A stretch of DNA of 64,000 nt from Thalassolituus alkanivorans. Its GTDB lineage: Bacteria > Pseudomonadota > Gammaproteobacteria > Pseudomonadales > Oceanobacteraceae. A model generated the notes under the pieces. It did no database searches and had not been told where the DNA came from. It was given only the letters and a program-made list of their open reading frames with translations. Made by a program: the position numbers and the translations under genes. How positions within the stretch are numbered: the stretch's first letter is position 1; each line of letters begins with the position of its first letter. The stretch covers positions 25,486-89,485 of the forward strand of contig NZ_JAJAEL010000044.1 of the NCBI RefSeq assembly GCF_020447205.1, read 5' to 3'. Of the stretch, positions 26,494 through 35,902 are shown one piece after another.

Positions 26494-27594
26494 ATGGCCG
26501 CCCGCAAAAAAGCACCTGCAAAAAAAACCGCTCAACCCAAAGCAAAAGCCGCTGTAAAAACAGTTGCTAAAGCTGTTGTTAAGAAAGCAGTAGCAAAAAA
26601 ACCTGTTGCCAAAAAAGTTGTAGCGAAGAAGCCGGTAGCGAAAAAAGCGGCGGTTAAAAAAGTCGTTGCTAAAGCAACTGCTCTGAGTGCAGTACAGCAA
26701 CTGGAAAAAGATATCGCAGCACTGCAGGCCAAACTGGCTACTGCCCGTGCCAAAGAGCTGAGCGATGCAGAGAAAGCCGTTGCCAAAGCAACGGCCACTC
26801 AGGCAAAAGCCAATGAAAAACTGGCCAAAGCCAATGCCGCACGCAAAACCGTTGCTGACAAAGTAAAAGCCAAGAAAACCCCTGCCGGTGTTCGCCAGCT
26901 GGAAACCGCCCGCAGCCGTGTTGAAGCAGCTAAAACCGAAGCGGCTGCAGCAAAAGAAGCTGCAGTTGCTGCCAAAGCTGCAATGGCAGCTCTGACTCTG
27001 GAAGCAAAATCTCGCGCGGCACTGGACAAAGTCATCGCTGATTTTGAAAAAGCTCAGGCTAAACTGGCAACCAAAGCACCGGCCAAAAAGAAAGCCGTTG
27101 CCCGTAAGCCTGCCGTGAAAAAAGCCGTTGCTGCTCAGCCAGCTGCTCCTGCTGCTGCCGAAAAACCAGCGGCTGCCAAAAAAGCTCCGGCTAAGAAAGC
27201 CGCTGCCAAACCTGCCGCCAAGAAAGCAACTGCTGCAAAACCTGCAACCAAAGCCGCTGCTAAACCTGCAGCAGCCAAACCAGCGGTTAAGAAAGCGGCC
27301 GCCAAGCCTGCAGCTAAAAAACCCGCTGCGAAAAAGCCAGCCGCTAAACCAGCAGCTCCTGTCGCCGCTGCTGAAGCAGAAGTGAAAGACGTTGCCGTTG
27401 AAGCTGCAAAGGTTGAAGCACCGGCTGTTGCAGCTCCTGTTGTTGAGAAACAGACAGCTGAAACACCAGTCGTTGAAAACGCAAAAGTTGAAGCTCCTGT
27501 AACAGAAGCGCCGGCAGCACCAGTAGCCGAAACTCCTGCTACTGAAACTCCGGCTGAAGACAGCGACAAGTCCAGCCTGTTTGGTAATAACTAA
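26494..27594 (+). CDS. algP: AlgP-like histone H1-type protein, Lys/Ala-rich repeats
   Basis: A 366-residue low-complexity protein. A basic N-terminal stretch (~1-65) is built of KKAVAKKPVAKK-like repeats. A coiled-coil (~66-190) is rich in Ala, Lys and Glu. A long KPAAKK repeat tract (~195-305) resembles eukaryotic histone H1 tails, and an acidic Ala/Glu/Val tail (~306-366) ends in SSLFGNN. Pseudomonas AlgP (AlgR3) has the same design and is linked to alginate gene control and nucleoid binding. Start at 26494 is set by GAGGA 7 nt upstream. The DNA repeats make it prone to length variation. Confidence 0.85.
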   Translation: MAARKKAPAKKTAQPKAKAAVKTVAKAVVKKAVAKKPVAKKVVAKKPVAKKAAVKKVVAKATALSAVQQLEKDIAALQAKLATARAKELSDAEKAVAKATATQAKANEKLAKANAARKTVADKVKAKKTPAGVRQLETARSRVEAAKTEAAAAKEAAVAAKAAMAALTLEAKSRAALDKVIADFEKAQAKLATKAPAKKKAVARKPAVKKAVAAQPAAPAAAEKPAAAKKAPAKKAAAKPAAKKATAAKPATKAAAKPAAAKPAVKKAAAKPAAKKPAAKKPAAKPAAPVAAAEAEVKDVAVEAAKVEAPAVAAPVVEKQTAETPVVENAKVEAPVTEAPAAPVAETPATETPAEDSDKSSLFGNN

Positions 27595-27609
27595 GCTGCT
27601 GCATTGTCA

Positions 27610-27680
27610 TTACCTGGCGAAGTTACTTCGCCAGTAATAACAGCTGTTGTAAAAGAGGCCCACGGGCCTCTTTTTTTTGT
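27610..27680 (+). terminator. Double hairpin terminator of algP, overlapping the opposing gene
   Basis: Hairpin 1 (27610-27622 / 27626-27638) has a 13-bp stem. Hairpin 2 (27655-27660 / 27665-27670) is followed by an eight-T run. Both lie within or over the 3' coding end of the convergent TIGR02444 gene. Confidence 0.8.
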
Positions 27681-28138
27681 GCCGTCACTGAACCGTTATC
27701 GGCCATCGTGATGTTCTGCAGTAACGTCAGGTTAACTGCACTGCAATCTGCCTGCTCTGTCAGTGCCTGCTGTTGCAGCCAGGTGAATATCAGCCGTATA
27801 GCTTCCTGCTCTGCCTGTAATTCACTTTGCAGTAATTGCTTACGTAATACAGCCTGCTGCGAACGCAGCGGTTCGGCATTTAAGTGTGAACGTGCCTGCC
27901 GTATTGGCAGAATCACCTGCTCACGCCAACGAAAGTAGTCACCGGCTTCCGCCAAACTGTCTGGTAACAAACATTGCTGCTTACCCAGCCACAACGCCGT
28001 CAGCAGCAACAACACATCCATACCGGCATCGTTCTGCAGGTTCAGCAACGTCTGCTGTACTCCGGGGCGTGCATAAAATGTCAGGGCGAACTCCCACAGT
28101 GGGTTATCACCGCTTTCTGTGGCAAACTGCGCCGCCAT
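27623..28138 (-). CDS. TIGR02444 family protein
   Basis: A ~171-residue helical protein matching the TIGR02444 family by its N-terminal NPLWEFALTFYARPGVQQTLLNLQ and DVLLLLTALWLGKQQ stretches. Function is unknown; genes of this family typically sit beside algP and the ABC-F gene in Pseudomonas-like genomes, as here. The start at 28138 (ATG, AAGG 8 nt upstream) is preferred over an in-frame GTG three codons earlier that overlaps the Shine-Dalgarno sequence. Its last ~20 codons double as the algP terminator on the other strand. Confidence 0.75.
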   Translation of the reverse strand: MAAQFATESGDNPLWEFALTFYARPGVQQTLLNLQNDAGMDVLLLLTALWLGKQQCLLPDSLAEAGDYFRWREQVILPIRQARSHLNAEPLRSQQAVLRKQLLQSELQAEQEAIRLIFTWLQQQALTEQADCSAVNLTLLQNITMADNGSVTAQKKEARGPLLQQLLLLAK

Positions 28139-28164
28139 TGCCGTCACCTTTAATTAGCCAAGTT

Positions 28165-30069
28165 ATGATCGAATTTAATCAGGTTTCCCTGCAGCGCGGA
28201 ACGCAAACTCTGCTCAAAGACTGTCAGCTGCGTATTCACGATGGGCAGAAAATGGCACTGATCGGTCCGAACGGGGCCGGTAAGTCGAGTTTATTTGCGC
28301 TGCTGAACGGTGAACTGCAGGTGGACGGTGGCGATCTGTACATTCCGCCAAAGTGGCGCATTGCCCATATGCGCCAGGAAGTGGAAGCCAGCGAGCGCAG
28401 TGCGCTGGATTACGCGATGGATGGCGATGCCATTTACCGCCGCATCGAGCACGGCATTGCCAACGCCCAGAATGATAACGATCTGACCCACTGGCTGGAT
28501 CAGATGGATCAGCATCAGGGTTACAGCGTGCCGGTAAAAGCCGAGCAACTGCTGCACGGTCTTGGCTTCAGCAAAGAAGAATTGCAGCGTCCGGTTAAAA
28601 GCTTTTCCGGTGGCTGGCGTATCCGCCTGAATCTGGCGCAGGCGCTGATGATGCCGTCCGATTTACTGCTGCTCGACGAACCAACCAACCACCTGGATCT
28701 CGAAGCAACCCTGTGGCTTGAGCAATGGCTGAAAAATTATCCCGGCACACTGTTATTTATTTCCCATGACCGCGATTTTATCGACGGTGTTGCCAACAAT
28801 ATTGTTCACCTGCATCAGCAGACGCTGACGCTCTATCCGGGCAACTACAGCGCTTACGAGCGTATCCGTGCGGAAAAACTCGCACAGCAGCAAACACTGT
28901 TTGAAAAACAACAGGTGCGTGTGGCCGAGATCGAACAGTTCGTTGCCCGCTTCCGCGCCAAGGCCAGTAAAGCCAAACAGGCACAGAGCCGCTTAAAAGA
29001 ATTGCAACGCATGGAGCTGATCGCGCCGGCGCATGTGGATTCACCTTTCCGCTTTGAATTTCCGTGCTACGAAAAAATGTCAGCGCCACTGCTGGCCATT
29101 GATCATGCCTCGCTGGGTTATGCCGGCAAAACCATTCTGCCCGATGTGCGCCTGTCGATTGTACCGGGCCATCGCGTTGGTCTGCTCGGCCCTAACGGCG
29201 CGGGTAAATCAACGCTGCTGAAAACCCTGTGCAACGAAATTGCCATGCTCAGCGGTGAACGCTCCGAAGGCGAACATCTGCGCATTGGTTACTACGCTCA
29301 GCACCAATTGGAATCTCTGGATGTGAAAGCCTCCGGCGCGCTGATATTGCAGCGTTTAAAACCGAAAGCATCCGATCAGGAAATCCGTAATTTCCTCGGC
29401 GGTTTTGGTTTTCATGGTGATAAAGCACTGGAAGTGATCGAGCCCTTTTCCGGTGGCGAAAAAGCCCGCATGGCGCTGGCCTGTGTCGCCTGGATGAAGC
29501 CCAACCTGCTGATTCTGGATGAGCCGACCAACCACCTGGATATCGAAATGCGCGAAGCCTTAACGCTGGCGCTGCAGAATTTCCCCGGTGCGATTTTAAT
29601 CGTCAGCCACGACCGTCACTTATTAAAAGCAACCGTCGATGAATACTGGCTGGTCGATAACGGCAAGGTGCAGGAGTTTGATGGCGACCTCGACGATTAC
29701 CATCACTATCTGCAACAGCGGGAAGAAATGCCTGCCTATGGCAGCGACGGCACAGTAACACCTGCAACCAGCGCTGCGGCCAACGTGCCACAGACAGATC
29801 GCAAAGAACAGAAACGTCTGGATGCCGAAAAACGCCAGCGTCTGGCTCCCCTGCGCAAGCAACAGCAGGCAGCGGAAAAGCAGATGGAGAAATTCCAGAC
29901 TCAGCTCAGCGCGGTCGAAGAAAAATTATCCGACACCGGTCTGTACGATGCCGAGCGCAAAGCAGAGCTTAATCAGTTGCTGCAGGAACAGGGCAAACTG
30001 AAAAGTGCGCTGGAAGAAGCTGAGATGGAATGGATGGAGCTGACCGAACAGCTGGAGCAGGCGGAATAA
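28165..30069 (+). CDS. yheS: ABC-F family ATPase YheS
   Basis: A 634-residue soluble protein with two ATP-binding cassettes (Walker A GPNGAGKSS near residue 34 and GPNGAGKST near 345; signatures SFSGGWRIRL and PFSGGEKARM; two DEPTNHLD boxes). A linker with the KAKQAQSRLKELQRME motif lies between them and a C-terminal coiled coil follows. It matches E. coli YheS in length and landmarks. ABC-F proteins bind the ribosomal E site and relieve particular stalls. The ATG at 28165 gives the family start MIEFNQVSL; the frame is open further upstream but that sequence is antisense to TIGR02444. Confidence 0.92.
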   Translation: MIEFNQVSLQRGTQTLLKDCQLRIHDGQKMALIGPNGAGKSSLFALLNGELQVDGGDLYIPPKWRIAHMRQEVEASERSALDYAMDGDAIYRRIEHGIANAQNDNDLTHWLDQMDQHQGYSVPVKAEQLLHGLGFSKEELQRPVKSFSGGWRIRLNLAQALMMPSDLLLLDEPTNHLDLEATLWLEQWLKNYPGTLLFISHDRDFIDGVANNIVHLHQQTLTLYPGNYSAYERIRAEKLAQQQTLFEKQQVRVAEIEQFVARFRAKASKAKQAQSRLKELQRMELIAPAHVDSPFRFEFPCYEKMSAPLLAIDHASLGYAGKTILPDVRLSIVPGHRVGLLGPNGAGKSTLLKTLCNEIAMLSGERSEGEHLRIGYYAQHQLESLDVKASGALILQRLKPKASDQEIRNFLGGFGFHGDKALEVIEPFSGGEKARMALACVAWMKPNLLILDEPTNHLDIEMREALTLALQNFPGAILIVSHDRHLLKATVDEYWLVDNGKVQEFDGDLDDYHHYLQQREEMPAYGSDGTVTPATSAAANVPQTDRKEQKRLDAEKRQRLAPLRKQQQAAEKQMEKFQTQLSAVEEKLSDTGLYDAERKAELNQLLQEQGKLKSALEEAEMEWMELTEQLEQAE

Positions 30070-30090
30070 TATCCGCCTGCTTTACCTGTT

Positions 30091-30134
30091 TTTTAACAGC
30101 ATGCTTTTAACAACAGGTATTTAACAACAACCTG
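30091..30134. repeat. Degenerate 14-15-bp triplication beside the copA 3' end
   Basis: Three units begin TTTTAACA or TTTAACA (30091-30104, 30105-30119, 30120-30134) and differ in their second halves. They end 2 bp from the copA stop. This is weaker than the other 3'-end repeats and does not contain the stop codon. Confidence 0.4.
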
Positions 30135-30136
30135 AA

Positions 30137-32635
30137 TCAGCCAAGCACCGCTTTAAAACGCTTCAGCCGCAGCGCATTACTCAGCACAAACACACTCGAC
30201 ATTGCCATTGCGCCCGCCGCCAGCATCGGCGACAACAACACACCATAAGCCGGATACAACGCACCGGCTGCCAGTGGAATCAGCAGGGCGTTATAGGCAA
30301 ATGCCCAGAACAGATTCTGGCGGATATTGCGCAGGGTCGCCTGGCTGATGGCCAGCGCATTCGGCACCGCCCGCAAATCGCCGTTCATCAGCACCACATC
30401 GGCTGCTTCAATGGCGATATCGGTACCCGTGCCAATGGCTAAGCCGACATCCGCTTCGGCCAGTGCCGGCGCATCGTTAATACCATCACCAACAAAAGCC
30501 AGTGCACCGTAACGGGCGCGCAGAGTTTTCAGCGCTTCTACTTTGCCTTCCGGCATCACTCCGGCAACCACCTCGTCGATACCGAGCTGCGCAGCAATCG
30601 CCTGCGCGGTGCGTTCGTTATCGCCGGTAATCATCGCCACTTTTAAGCCCAGCGCATGCAGGGCATTAATGGCCGCAGGAGTGGTGTCTTTAACAGGATC
30701 AGCCACCGCAATGACTGCCGCTAATTGCCCGTCGATGGCGGCGTACAGCGGGCTCTTACCCGCCGCGGCCAGCGCCGCACTCTGCGCGGCTAAAGGCCGT
30801 AATTCCGCGCTCATTAAATCCAGCCCGAGCTGCTGCATAAAACGGTCGGCGCCGATTTCAACACGCTTGCCATCGACCAGCGCGCGGATACCCAGACCGG
30901 GAAGCGCGCTGAATTCCTGCGGCTCACTCAGTGTCAGAGAACGCTCTCTGGCGGCGCGTACAATAGCCTCAGCCAGCGGATGTTCAGAATGCTGTTCGGC
31001 GGCGGCGACTAATGCCAGCAGACTGTCTTCTTCAAAACCCGGCTGACAGATCAGGTTGGTCAGCTCCGGCTGGCCTTTGGTTAACGTACCGGTTTTATCC
31101 AGCGCGACGATTTTACTGTCACGCAGGCTCTGAAGCGCATCGCCACGGCGGAACAGAATACCCAGTGCCGCGGCCCGCCCGGTGCCGACCATAATGGAGG
31201 TTGGCGTCGCCAGCCCCATGGCGCAGGGGCAGGCAATAATCAGCACGGCAACGGCATTAATCAGGGCAAAACTCAGCGCCGGTTGCGGGCCGAACAGCAG
31301 CCAGACCACAAAGGTCAGGGCGGCAATGGCCATCACCAGCGGTACAAAGATGGCCGTGACTTTATCGACCAGCGCCTGAATCGGCAGCTTCGCACCCTGC
31401 GCCTGTTCGACCATGCGGATAATCTGTGACAACAGGGTATCGCCACCCACTTTTGCGGCACGGAACGTCAGCGCGCCGTTTTTATTCACCGTGCCACCCA
31501 CAACTTCATCTCCGGGGGCTTTCGCCACCGGTAACGGTTCTCCGGTGAGCATGGATTCATCCACATAGGATTCGCCTTCCAGCACCTCGCCGTCGGTGGC
31601 AATACGCTCACCGGGGCGCACCACCAGCACATCACCCACCTGAATATCCGCCAGTTCAACATCCACCAGCTCTGTTCCGCGTTTGACCCGTGCAGTTTTT
31701 ACCTGCAGACCCAGCAGGTGCTGAATGGCTTCGCCGGTACGGCCTTTGGCGCGCGCTTCGAGTAAGCGCCCCAGCAAAATCAGGGTAACGATCACCGCCG
31801 CCGCCTCAAAATACACATGGCGCGTACCTTCCGGCAGCCATTGCCCGGCGAAGGTCACCACCAGCGAAAAGCCCCAGGCCGATAAACTGCCCAGCGCCAC
31901 CAGTGAGTTCATATCCGGTGCGCGACGCCATAACGCCGGCAGACCCTTAGTAAGAAAACGCCGGCCGGGGCCAAACAGCACCAGCGTGGTGAGCACTAAC
32001 TGGATGCCCCAGTTCATTGGCTGGCCCAGAGTCTCTGCCAGCCACTGCTGCATGCCCGGAATAATGTGTGCGCCCATTTCCAGCACAAACACCGGCAATG
32101 TCAGCCCGGCGGCCAACCAGAAATCACGCTGTAACTGCTGCTGTTCCTGTTCGCGCCGGGCGTTGTCGTCATCACGCTCAGCGGCCAGAGGTGTGGCATC
32201 GTAACCTGTGCTGCGGACCGCTTTGATTAACGCTGCCGCATCCAGATTACCGGCCAGTACTTCCACCGTGGCGGTTTCTGCCGCCAGATTGACCTGCGCA
32301 CTGAGCACGCCGGGCAGACTGAGCAGGGCTTTTTCGACCTTGCCGACACAGGATGCGCAGCTCATACCGATCACCGACAGCTGATACTGCTCAGTGCGGG
32401 TTTCATAGCCGCAGTCTTTGACCGTTTGCAGCAGCGCCTGTGTTTGCCCATCGGCCGCCAGAGTCACCTCGGCTTTTTCACTGGCCAGATTGACGCTGGC
32501 GGCGCTGACACCCGGCGTCGCCAGTAAGGCCTGTTCGACACGGCGCACACAAGAGGCACAGCTCATGCCGATCACCGGCAATTGCAGCACGGCAGCAGAA
32601 TCATCAGAGGTGGGAATAGCAGTAGATTGAGTCAT
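30137..32635 (-). CDS. copA: Copper(I)-exporting P1B-type ATPase
   Basis: An 832-residue copper pump. Two N-terminal heavy-metal domains carry GMSCASC (Cys26/29 and Cys93/96). They are followed by membrane helices including the metal-channel ACPCAMGLA, the actuator TGE loop (LTGEPLPV), the phosphorylation motif DKTGTLTKG, the HP motif (SEHPLAEA) and [10 protein letters not shown]. It exports cytosolic Cu(I) to the periplasm. It is preceded by cueR on the same strand with a CueR-type operator in between, so copper induces its transcription. AGGA precedes the ATG at 32635. Confidence 0.95.
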   Translation of the reverse strand: MTQSTAIPTSDDSAAVLQLPVIGMSCASCVRRVEQALLATPGVSAASVNLASEKAEVTLAADGQTQALLQTVKDCGYETRTEQYQLSVIGMSCASCVGKVEKALLSLPGVLSAQVNLAAETATVEVLAGNLDAAALIKAVRSTGYDATPLAAERDDDNARREQEQQQLQRDFWLAAGLTLPVFVLEMGAHIIPGMQQWLAETLGQPMNWGIQLVLTTLVLFGPGRRFLTKGLPALWRRAPDMNSLVALGSLSAWGFSLVVTFAGQWLPEGTRHVYFEAAAVIVTLILLGRLLEARAKGRTGEAIQHLLGLQVKTARVKRGTELVDVELADIQVGDVLVVRPGERIATDGEVLEGESYVDESMLTGEPLPVAKAPGDEVVGGTVNKNGALTFRAAKVGGDTLLSQIIRMVEQAQGAKLPIQALVDKVTAIFVPLVMAIAALTFVVWLLFGPQPALSFALINAVAVLIIACPCAMGLATPTSIMVGTGRAAALGILFRRGDALQSLRDSKIVALDKTGTLTKGQPELTNLICQPGFEEDSLLALVAAAEQHSEHPLAEAIVRAARERSLTLSEPQEFSALPGLGIRALVDGKRVEIGADRFMQQLGLDLMSAELRPLAAQSAALAAAGKSPLYAAIDGQLAAVIAVADPVKDTTPAAINALHALGLKVAMITGDNERTAQAIAAQLGIDEVVAGVMPEGKVEALKTLRARYGALAFVGDGINDAPALAEADVGLAIGTGTDIAIEAADVVLMNGDLRAVPNALAISQATLRNIRQNLFWAFAYNALLIPLAAGALYPAYGVLLSPMLAAGAMAMSSVFVLSNALRLKRFKAVLG

Positions 32636-32666
32636 CGTTCTGTCCTGTCAGGAAAGCAATGACTGC

Positions 32667-32697
32667 AGTGTGAACCTTACCATGGTGGTAAGGTCAA
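32667..32697 (-). promoter_or_regulatory. CueR-controlled copA promoter
   Basis: On the minus strand, -35 TTGACC (32697-32692) is separated by 19 bp from CACACT (32672-32667). This over-long spacer is the hallmark of MerR-family promoters. The spacer holds a perfect dyad, ACCTTACCA-N3-TGGTAAGGT (32674-32694), matching the E. coli CueR operator pattern. The operator overlaps the cueR stop codon, so the copA promoter is embedded in the end of cueR. Confidence 0.88.
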
Positions 32698-33104
32698 GCG
32701 TCTGAATGAACGCCGTCGTCTGCCGCCAGCTGAGCAAGAATCGCGCAGTGCGACTGGTCATCGCCGGAGCAGGCGGCCACCATCTCCTGCAAGGTGCTGC
32801 GCATGGCATGCAGCTCCTGAATTTTATGTTCCACTTCCTGCAGATGCTGCCCCGCCAGTGCCTTAACCTCACGCGCGGAACGTTGCGGATCGGCCCATAG
32901 CGCCAGCAGCTCACCGATTTGCGGCAGTGAAAACCCCAACAGCCGTGAACGGCGGATAAACCTCAGCATTTCAACATCCTGTGCCGAATACTGACGATAA
33001 CCCGCAGCGGTACGCGCTACCTCAGGCAGTAGCCCACTGCTTTCATAATGGCGGATCATCTTTGCCGATACACCGGCCTGAGCGGCCGCTTCACCAATGT
33101 TCAC
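32694..33104 (-). CDS. cueR: Copper-responsive MerR-family activator CueR
   Basis: A 136-residue regulator. An N-terminal winged helix (NIGEAAAQAGVSAKMIRHYE, TAAGYRQYS) is followed by a dimerisation helix. The C-terminal metal-binding loop has two cysteines seven residues apart (ACSGDDQSHC), matching the Cu(I)-binding pair Cys112/Cys120 of E. coli CueR. The start is GTG at 33104 with AGGAG 8 nt upstream; it restores the family N-terminus, and the longer frame to 33176 is unsupported. It activates copA from the adjacent dyad. Confidence 0.9.
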   Translation of the reverse strand: MNIGEAAAQAGVSAKMIRHYESSGLLPEVARTAAGYRQYSAQDVEMLRFIRRSRLLGFSLPQIGELLALWADPQRSAREVKALAGQHLQEVEHKIQELHAMRSTLQEMVAACSGDDQSHCAILAQLAADDGVHSDA

Positions 33105-33227
33105 TCTGATATCTCCTATCGTCTTCGCGCTTACCATCCCGCGCAGCAGCACAGAGGTCAAGCCTGCGAAGCTCACACCTTTTCCTGATTGATAGCGCTG
33201 TTAATTATGAACAGACATTCATCAATA

Positions 33228-33244
33228 CATTAATCATCTTAATG
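33228..33244. promoter_or_regulatory. Inverted repeat CATTAA-N5-TTAATG upstream of 33298 gene
   Basis: A 6-5-6 dyad in an AT-rich stretch lies 54 bp before the ATG of the EF-hand-like protein. It could be an operator or a promoter UP-like region; nothing further supports it. Confidence 0.25.
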
Positions 33245-33297
33245 TTATCAACAGCCCGGCCGACACCCTGTGCATAACCCGCCAAAAGGAGACGGCC

Positions 33298-34893
33298 ATG
33301 AAGATTGTTCAGTCGCAGGTTCAGCTCAGTGCTCAGCAAAAGGATCTGTTATTAAGCGCCCGCCTGAGCGCTATGTCGGTGAGTGTCACGGCAGGTGATG
33401 GCGAGAATGATGGCAGCAGCGCCAGCGCCGGCATTCAGTTGTCGCTGAGCACCCGTACCGAAAGCAGCCAGGCAGTGAGTCGCAGCAGCAGTGTGACCCA
33501 TGCCGATGGCAGTCAGCAGCAATCGTCCTCAGCCTATCTGGCACAACAGCTGACCGAGCAGACCACCCAGCTGAATGTGATCGTCAGCGCCGTGAATGCC
33601 CGGCCGGGCAGCGCAGGCCTTGGCGTACAGGTCGAAGTGCAGAGCGTATTGCAGGTTGAACGCGAAGAGTCGCTGGTCTTTGAAGCGCTGGGTCAGGTAC
33701 AGACCGAAGACGGCCGTCAGATTGATTTTATGCTGGCGCTGGATTTCAGCCGTTATACCCGCGCCGAGCAGACCAACCTGTTTCAGGGTCAGCTCAATCT
33801 GATCGACCCGTTAATGATTAATCTGAACGGCGGTGCGGTTGAACTGAGTGACCAGAGTTTCAGCTTCGACCTGAACGCCGACGGCCAGAACGAGAACATC
33901 GCCCGTACCGCCGCCGGCAGCGGTTATCTGGTATTCGATAAAAACAACAACGGCATCATCGATGACGGCAGCGAGATGTTCGGCCCGCAGAGTGGCAATG
34001 GTTTTGCCGATCTGGCGCAGTACGATGACGACGGCAACGGCTGGATTGATGAAAACGATACCATCTTCAGCCAGCTCAGCCTGATGGAATTTGATGACGA
34101 AGGGCCAACCCTGCGCTCCGCTGCGGAAGCCGGCTTAGGCGCATTTTTTCTTGGTTCTGCAGCGTCCGATTACGAGCTGAAAAACGACGCCGGCCAGGTA
34201 CGCGGAGTGATTGCCCGCTCCGGTGTTGCACTGAATGAAAACGGCGAAGCGCTGTTATTGCAGGAAGTGCATCTGAATACTCCGCCCGAGCTGCCGCAAT
34301 ACGCCATCAGCGGCGGCAACCTCGCCCTGAGCAGCGAACAGGGCACGGTTAATCTGCAGTCGCCGCTGAGTTTTTTTCAGTTCGATAACGAACTGCTGAA
34401 CCGCCGCGATGAACAGACCCGTGTGCAGCTGCGCTTTGAACCAGACCAGGGCGTCAGACTGGAGGCCGGCGGCCCTCTGCCGGGAACCGCCGCCGCTGGT
34501 AATCATGCCAGCAACAGTACTCACAACAACAATAACAACGGTAACGCCATTCAGGGTCGTGCACCCCGCCCGAATGCGCCCCTTTACGATGATCTGCAGC
34601 CCCGCCGCATGAATATGCGCCAGTGGGCCGCCGATGCCATTAACCGCTATCACGCCGAAGAGCAGCGTAAGCCCAGTAATAAAGACGCCCATGTGTATGT
34701 CGATATTCCTGACCCGGTGCGGGCCACCCCGCTTAACCTGCGCAACGAAATCGAAGCCGGCAGCAAAGATATGGACAACAAACTGAAAGCCCTGCGCGCC
34801 ACCATTGAAGAATTAAAACAGATGCGCGAGCAACAACTACACAGCGAAAAACCGCTGGCGCTGTATCAGGCGATAGGTCATTTGCAGGGATAA
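33298..34893 (+). CDS. Conserved protein with RTX-adjacent/EF-hand-like calcium motifs
   Basis: A 531-residue protein without a signal peptide. The N-terminus (1-110) is Ser/Gln-rich. The middle (~175-275) contains FDLNADGQNEN, a VFDKNNNGIIDDGSE segment, an EMFGPQSGNGFADL link and a YDDDGNGWIDENDTIF segment. The same string of Asp-rich loops sits next to repeats in RTX toxins, so calcium binding is likely. The C-terminus is Asn-rich, then a KDAHVYVDIPDP segment and a helical end. Related stand-alone proteins occur in marine gammaproteobacteria with no known role. GGAG precedes the ATG. The smaller gene at 35061 follows on the same strand and may work with it. Confidence 0.6.
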   Translation: MKIVQSQVQLSAQQKDLLLSARLSAMSVSVTAGDGENDGSSASAGIQLSLSTRTESSQAVSRSSSVTHADGSQQQSSSAYLAQQLTEQTTQLNVIVSAVNARPGSAGLGVQVEVQSVLQVEREESLVFEALGQVQTEDGRQIDFMLALDFSRYTRAEQTNLFQGQLNLIDPLMINLNGGAVELSDQSFSFDLNADGQNENIARTAAGSGYLVFDKNNNGIIDDGSEMFGPQSGNGFADLAQYDDDGNGWIDENDTIFSQLSLMEFDDEGPTLRSAAEAGLGAFFLGSAASDYELKNDAGQVRGVIARSGVALNENGEALLLQEVHLNTPPELPQYAISGGNLALSSEQGTVNLQSPLSFFQFDNELLNRRDEQTRVQLRFEPDQGVRLEAGGPLPGTAAAGNHASNSTHNNNNNGNAIQGRAPRPNAPLYDDLQPRRMNMRQWAADAINRYHAEEQRKPSNKDAHVYVDIPDPVRATPLNLRNEIEAGSKDMDNKLKALRATIEELKQMREQQLHSEKPLALYQAIGHLQG

Positions 34894-35060
34894 AAAACGA
34901 ACTGAAAATCTGCACAAAAGCGGCGGCCTGCTACCGCTCTGGCGGACAGCCCCTGCCGCTCTTTTCCTTTAAGGCCGCAATGCAGAGCCAAACCGCAGCC
35001 TGCAGCTGCCATGGCATACATACTGCTTTCTGACAGAACCATCAGAAAAGGAGGCAGGGT

Positions 35061-35597
35061 ATGAACATTAACCGCACGGAGGCACTCGCCGCCATCAGTC
35101 ACAACATCAATAACAACCCTCAGTCGCAACCTGAATACAAAGCAGGAAAAAACAGCAATACGGTATTTGCCGATCTGCTGCGCGTACAACAGCAGGCGCA
35201 AGCTTCTGCAATACCATCAGCTACAGCACCAACGTCAGCACCATCAGCTGTAACCTCATCTGCTCCATCATCCGCAAGTATGGCGCCAGCGCCTTCCTCA
35301 TCAGCAACCAACGTCCAGGCGTCACCCGCGGCAGAAGCAGAAACCGGTACCAAGAGCAGCGCCGTACAGGAATTCCGCGACTATATGGCAATGAGCGATG
35401 CAGAAAAAATGCGCGCGGCGGTGCTGAAAGAAATGGGGCTGACCGAAGAAGAGTTTGAACAGCTGCCACCGGAAGAACAGCTGGCCATCGAACAGAAAAT
35501 TGTCGAGCGGCTGAAACAGGAAACCGGCGTCAGCGATACTGGTTTTAATACCGAAGCCATCAGCCTGTTACTGCAGGAAATGCCGCAGCCAGGCTGA
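35061..35597 (+). CDS. Small protein with Ala/Pro/Ser linker and helical C-terminal domain, unknown
   Basis: A 178-residue protein of three parts. A polar N-terminus (1-55) has NINNNPQSQ and ends in TVFADLLRVQQQAQ. A low-complexity Ala/Pro/Ser/Thr linker (~56-105) follows. A C-terminal helical domain (~110-178) reads FRDYMAMSDAEKMRAAVLKE, GLTEEEFEQLPPEEQ and EQKIVERL. The last part looks like a compact conserved domain that I have seen attached to varied partners but cannot name. No signal peptide or membrane segment. AAAGGAGG precedes the ATG. It is 167 bp downstream of the calcium-motif protein gene, which also has a VQLSAQQ-type N-terminus. Confidence 0.5.
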   Translation: MNINRTEALAAISHNINNNPQSQPEYKAGKNSNTVFADLLRVQQQAQASAIPSATAPTSAPSAVTSSAPSSASMAPAPSSSATNVQASPAAEAETGTKSSAVQEFRDYMAMSDAEKMRAAVLKEMGLTEEEFEQLPPEEQLAIEQKIVERLKQETGVSDTGFNTEAISLLLQEMPQPG

Positions 35598-35608
35598 GCT
35601 TATATTAC

Positions 35609-35902
35609 TTATTCAGCACCCGCCGCACGCAGTGCCGCAGCATATTCTTCGCCTTTGCTGTGGCTGGCGATGGTTTGCAGAATGCTCACACCTTCTGCAT
35701 TTTTTGCATTCAGGTTATGGCCTTCGGCTTTAAACAGTTCCACGTATTCGGCAAACACTTCCGGCACCATATGACGGTAAGCGCGGATGGCAGCAACGTA
35801 ATCAGCATCGCTGCCGTCATAGCTGTTGGCGCTCAGAAATTCACGCAGCTGCGCTTCTGACCACTCACCACCAAATACTTTTTCTTTATCTTTTTTCTGC
35901 AT
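35609..35902 (-). CDS. PA4642-family conserved protein
   Basis: A 97-residue soluble helical protein (MQKKDKEKVFGGEWSEAQL start, central AAIRAYRHMVPEVFAEYVELF). It resembles the Pseudomonas PA4642 family of unknown function. Its final helices (NAKNAEGVSILQTIASH) have an ankyrin-like look. A single gene convergent with the preceding one, 11 bp between stops. No terminator is obvious. Confidence 0.65.
   Translation of the reverse strand: MQKKDKEKVFGGEWSEAQLREFLSANSYDGSDADYVAAIRAYRHMVPEVFAEYVELFKAEGHNLNAKNAEGVSILQTIASHSKGEEYAAALRAAGAE

Noticed and set aside
27128..27385. Leu/Pro/Gln-rich and antisense frames inside algP
   Set aside because: They arise from the repetitive lysine/alanine codons of algP in other frames.
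33104..33297. Additional gene between cueR and the calcium-motif protein gene
   Set aside because: 193 bp, AT-rich, no frame with a ribosome site; better explained as promoter region.
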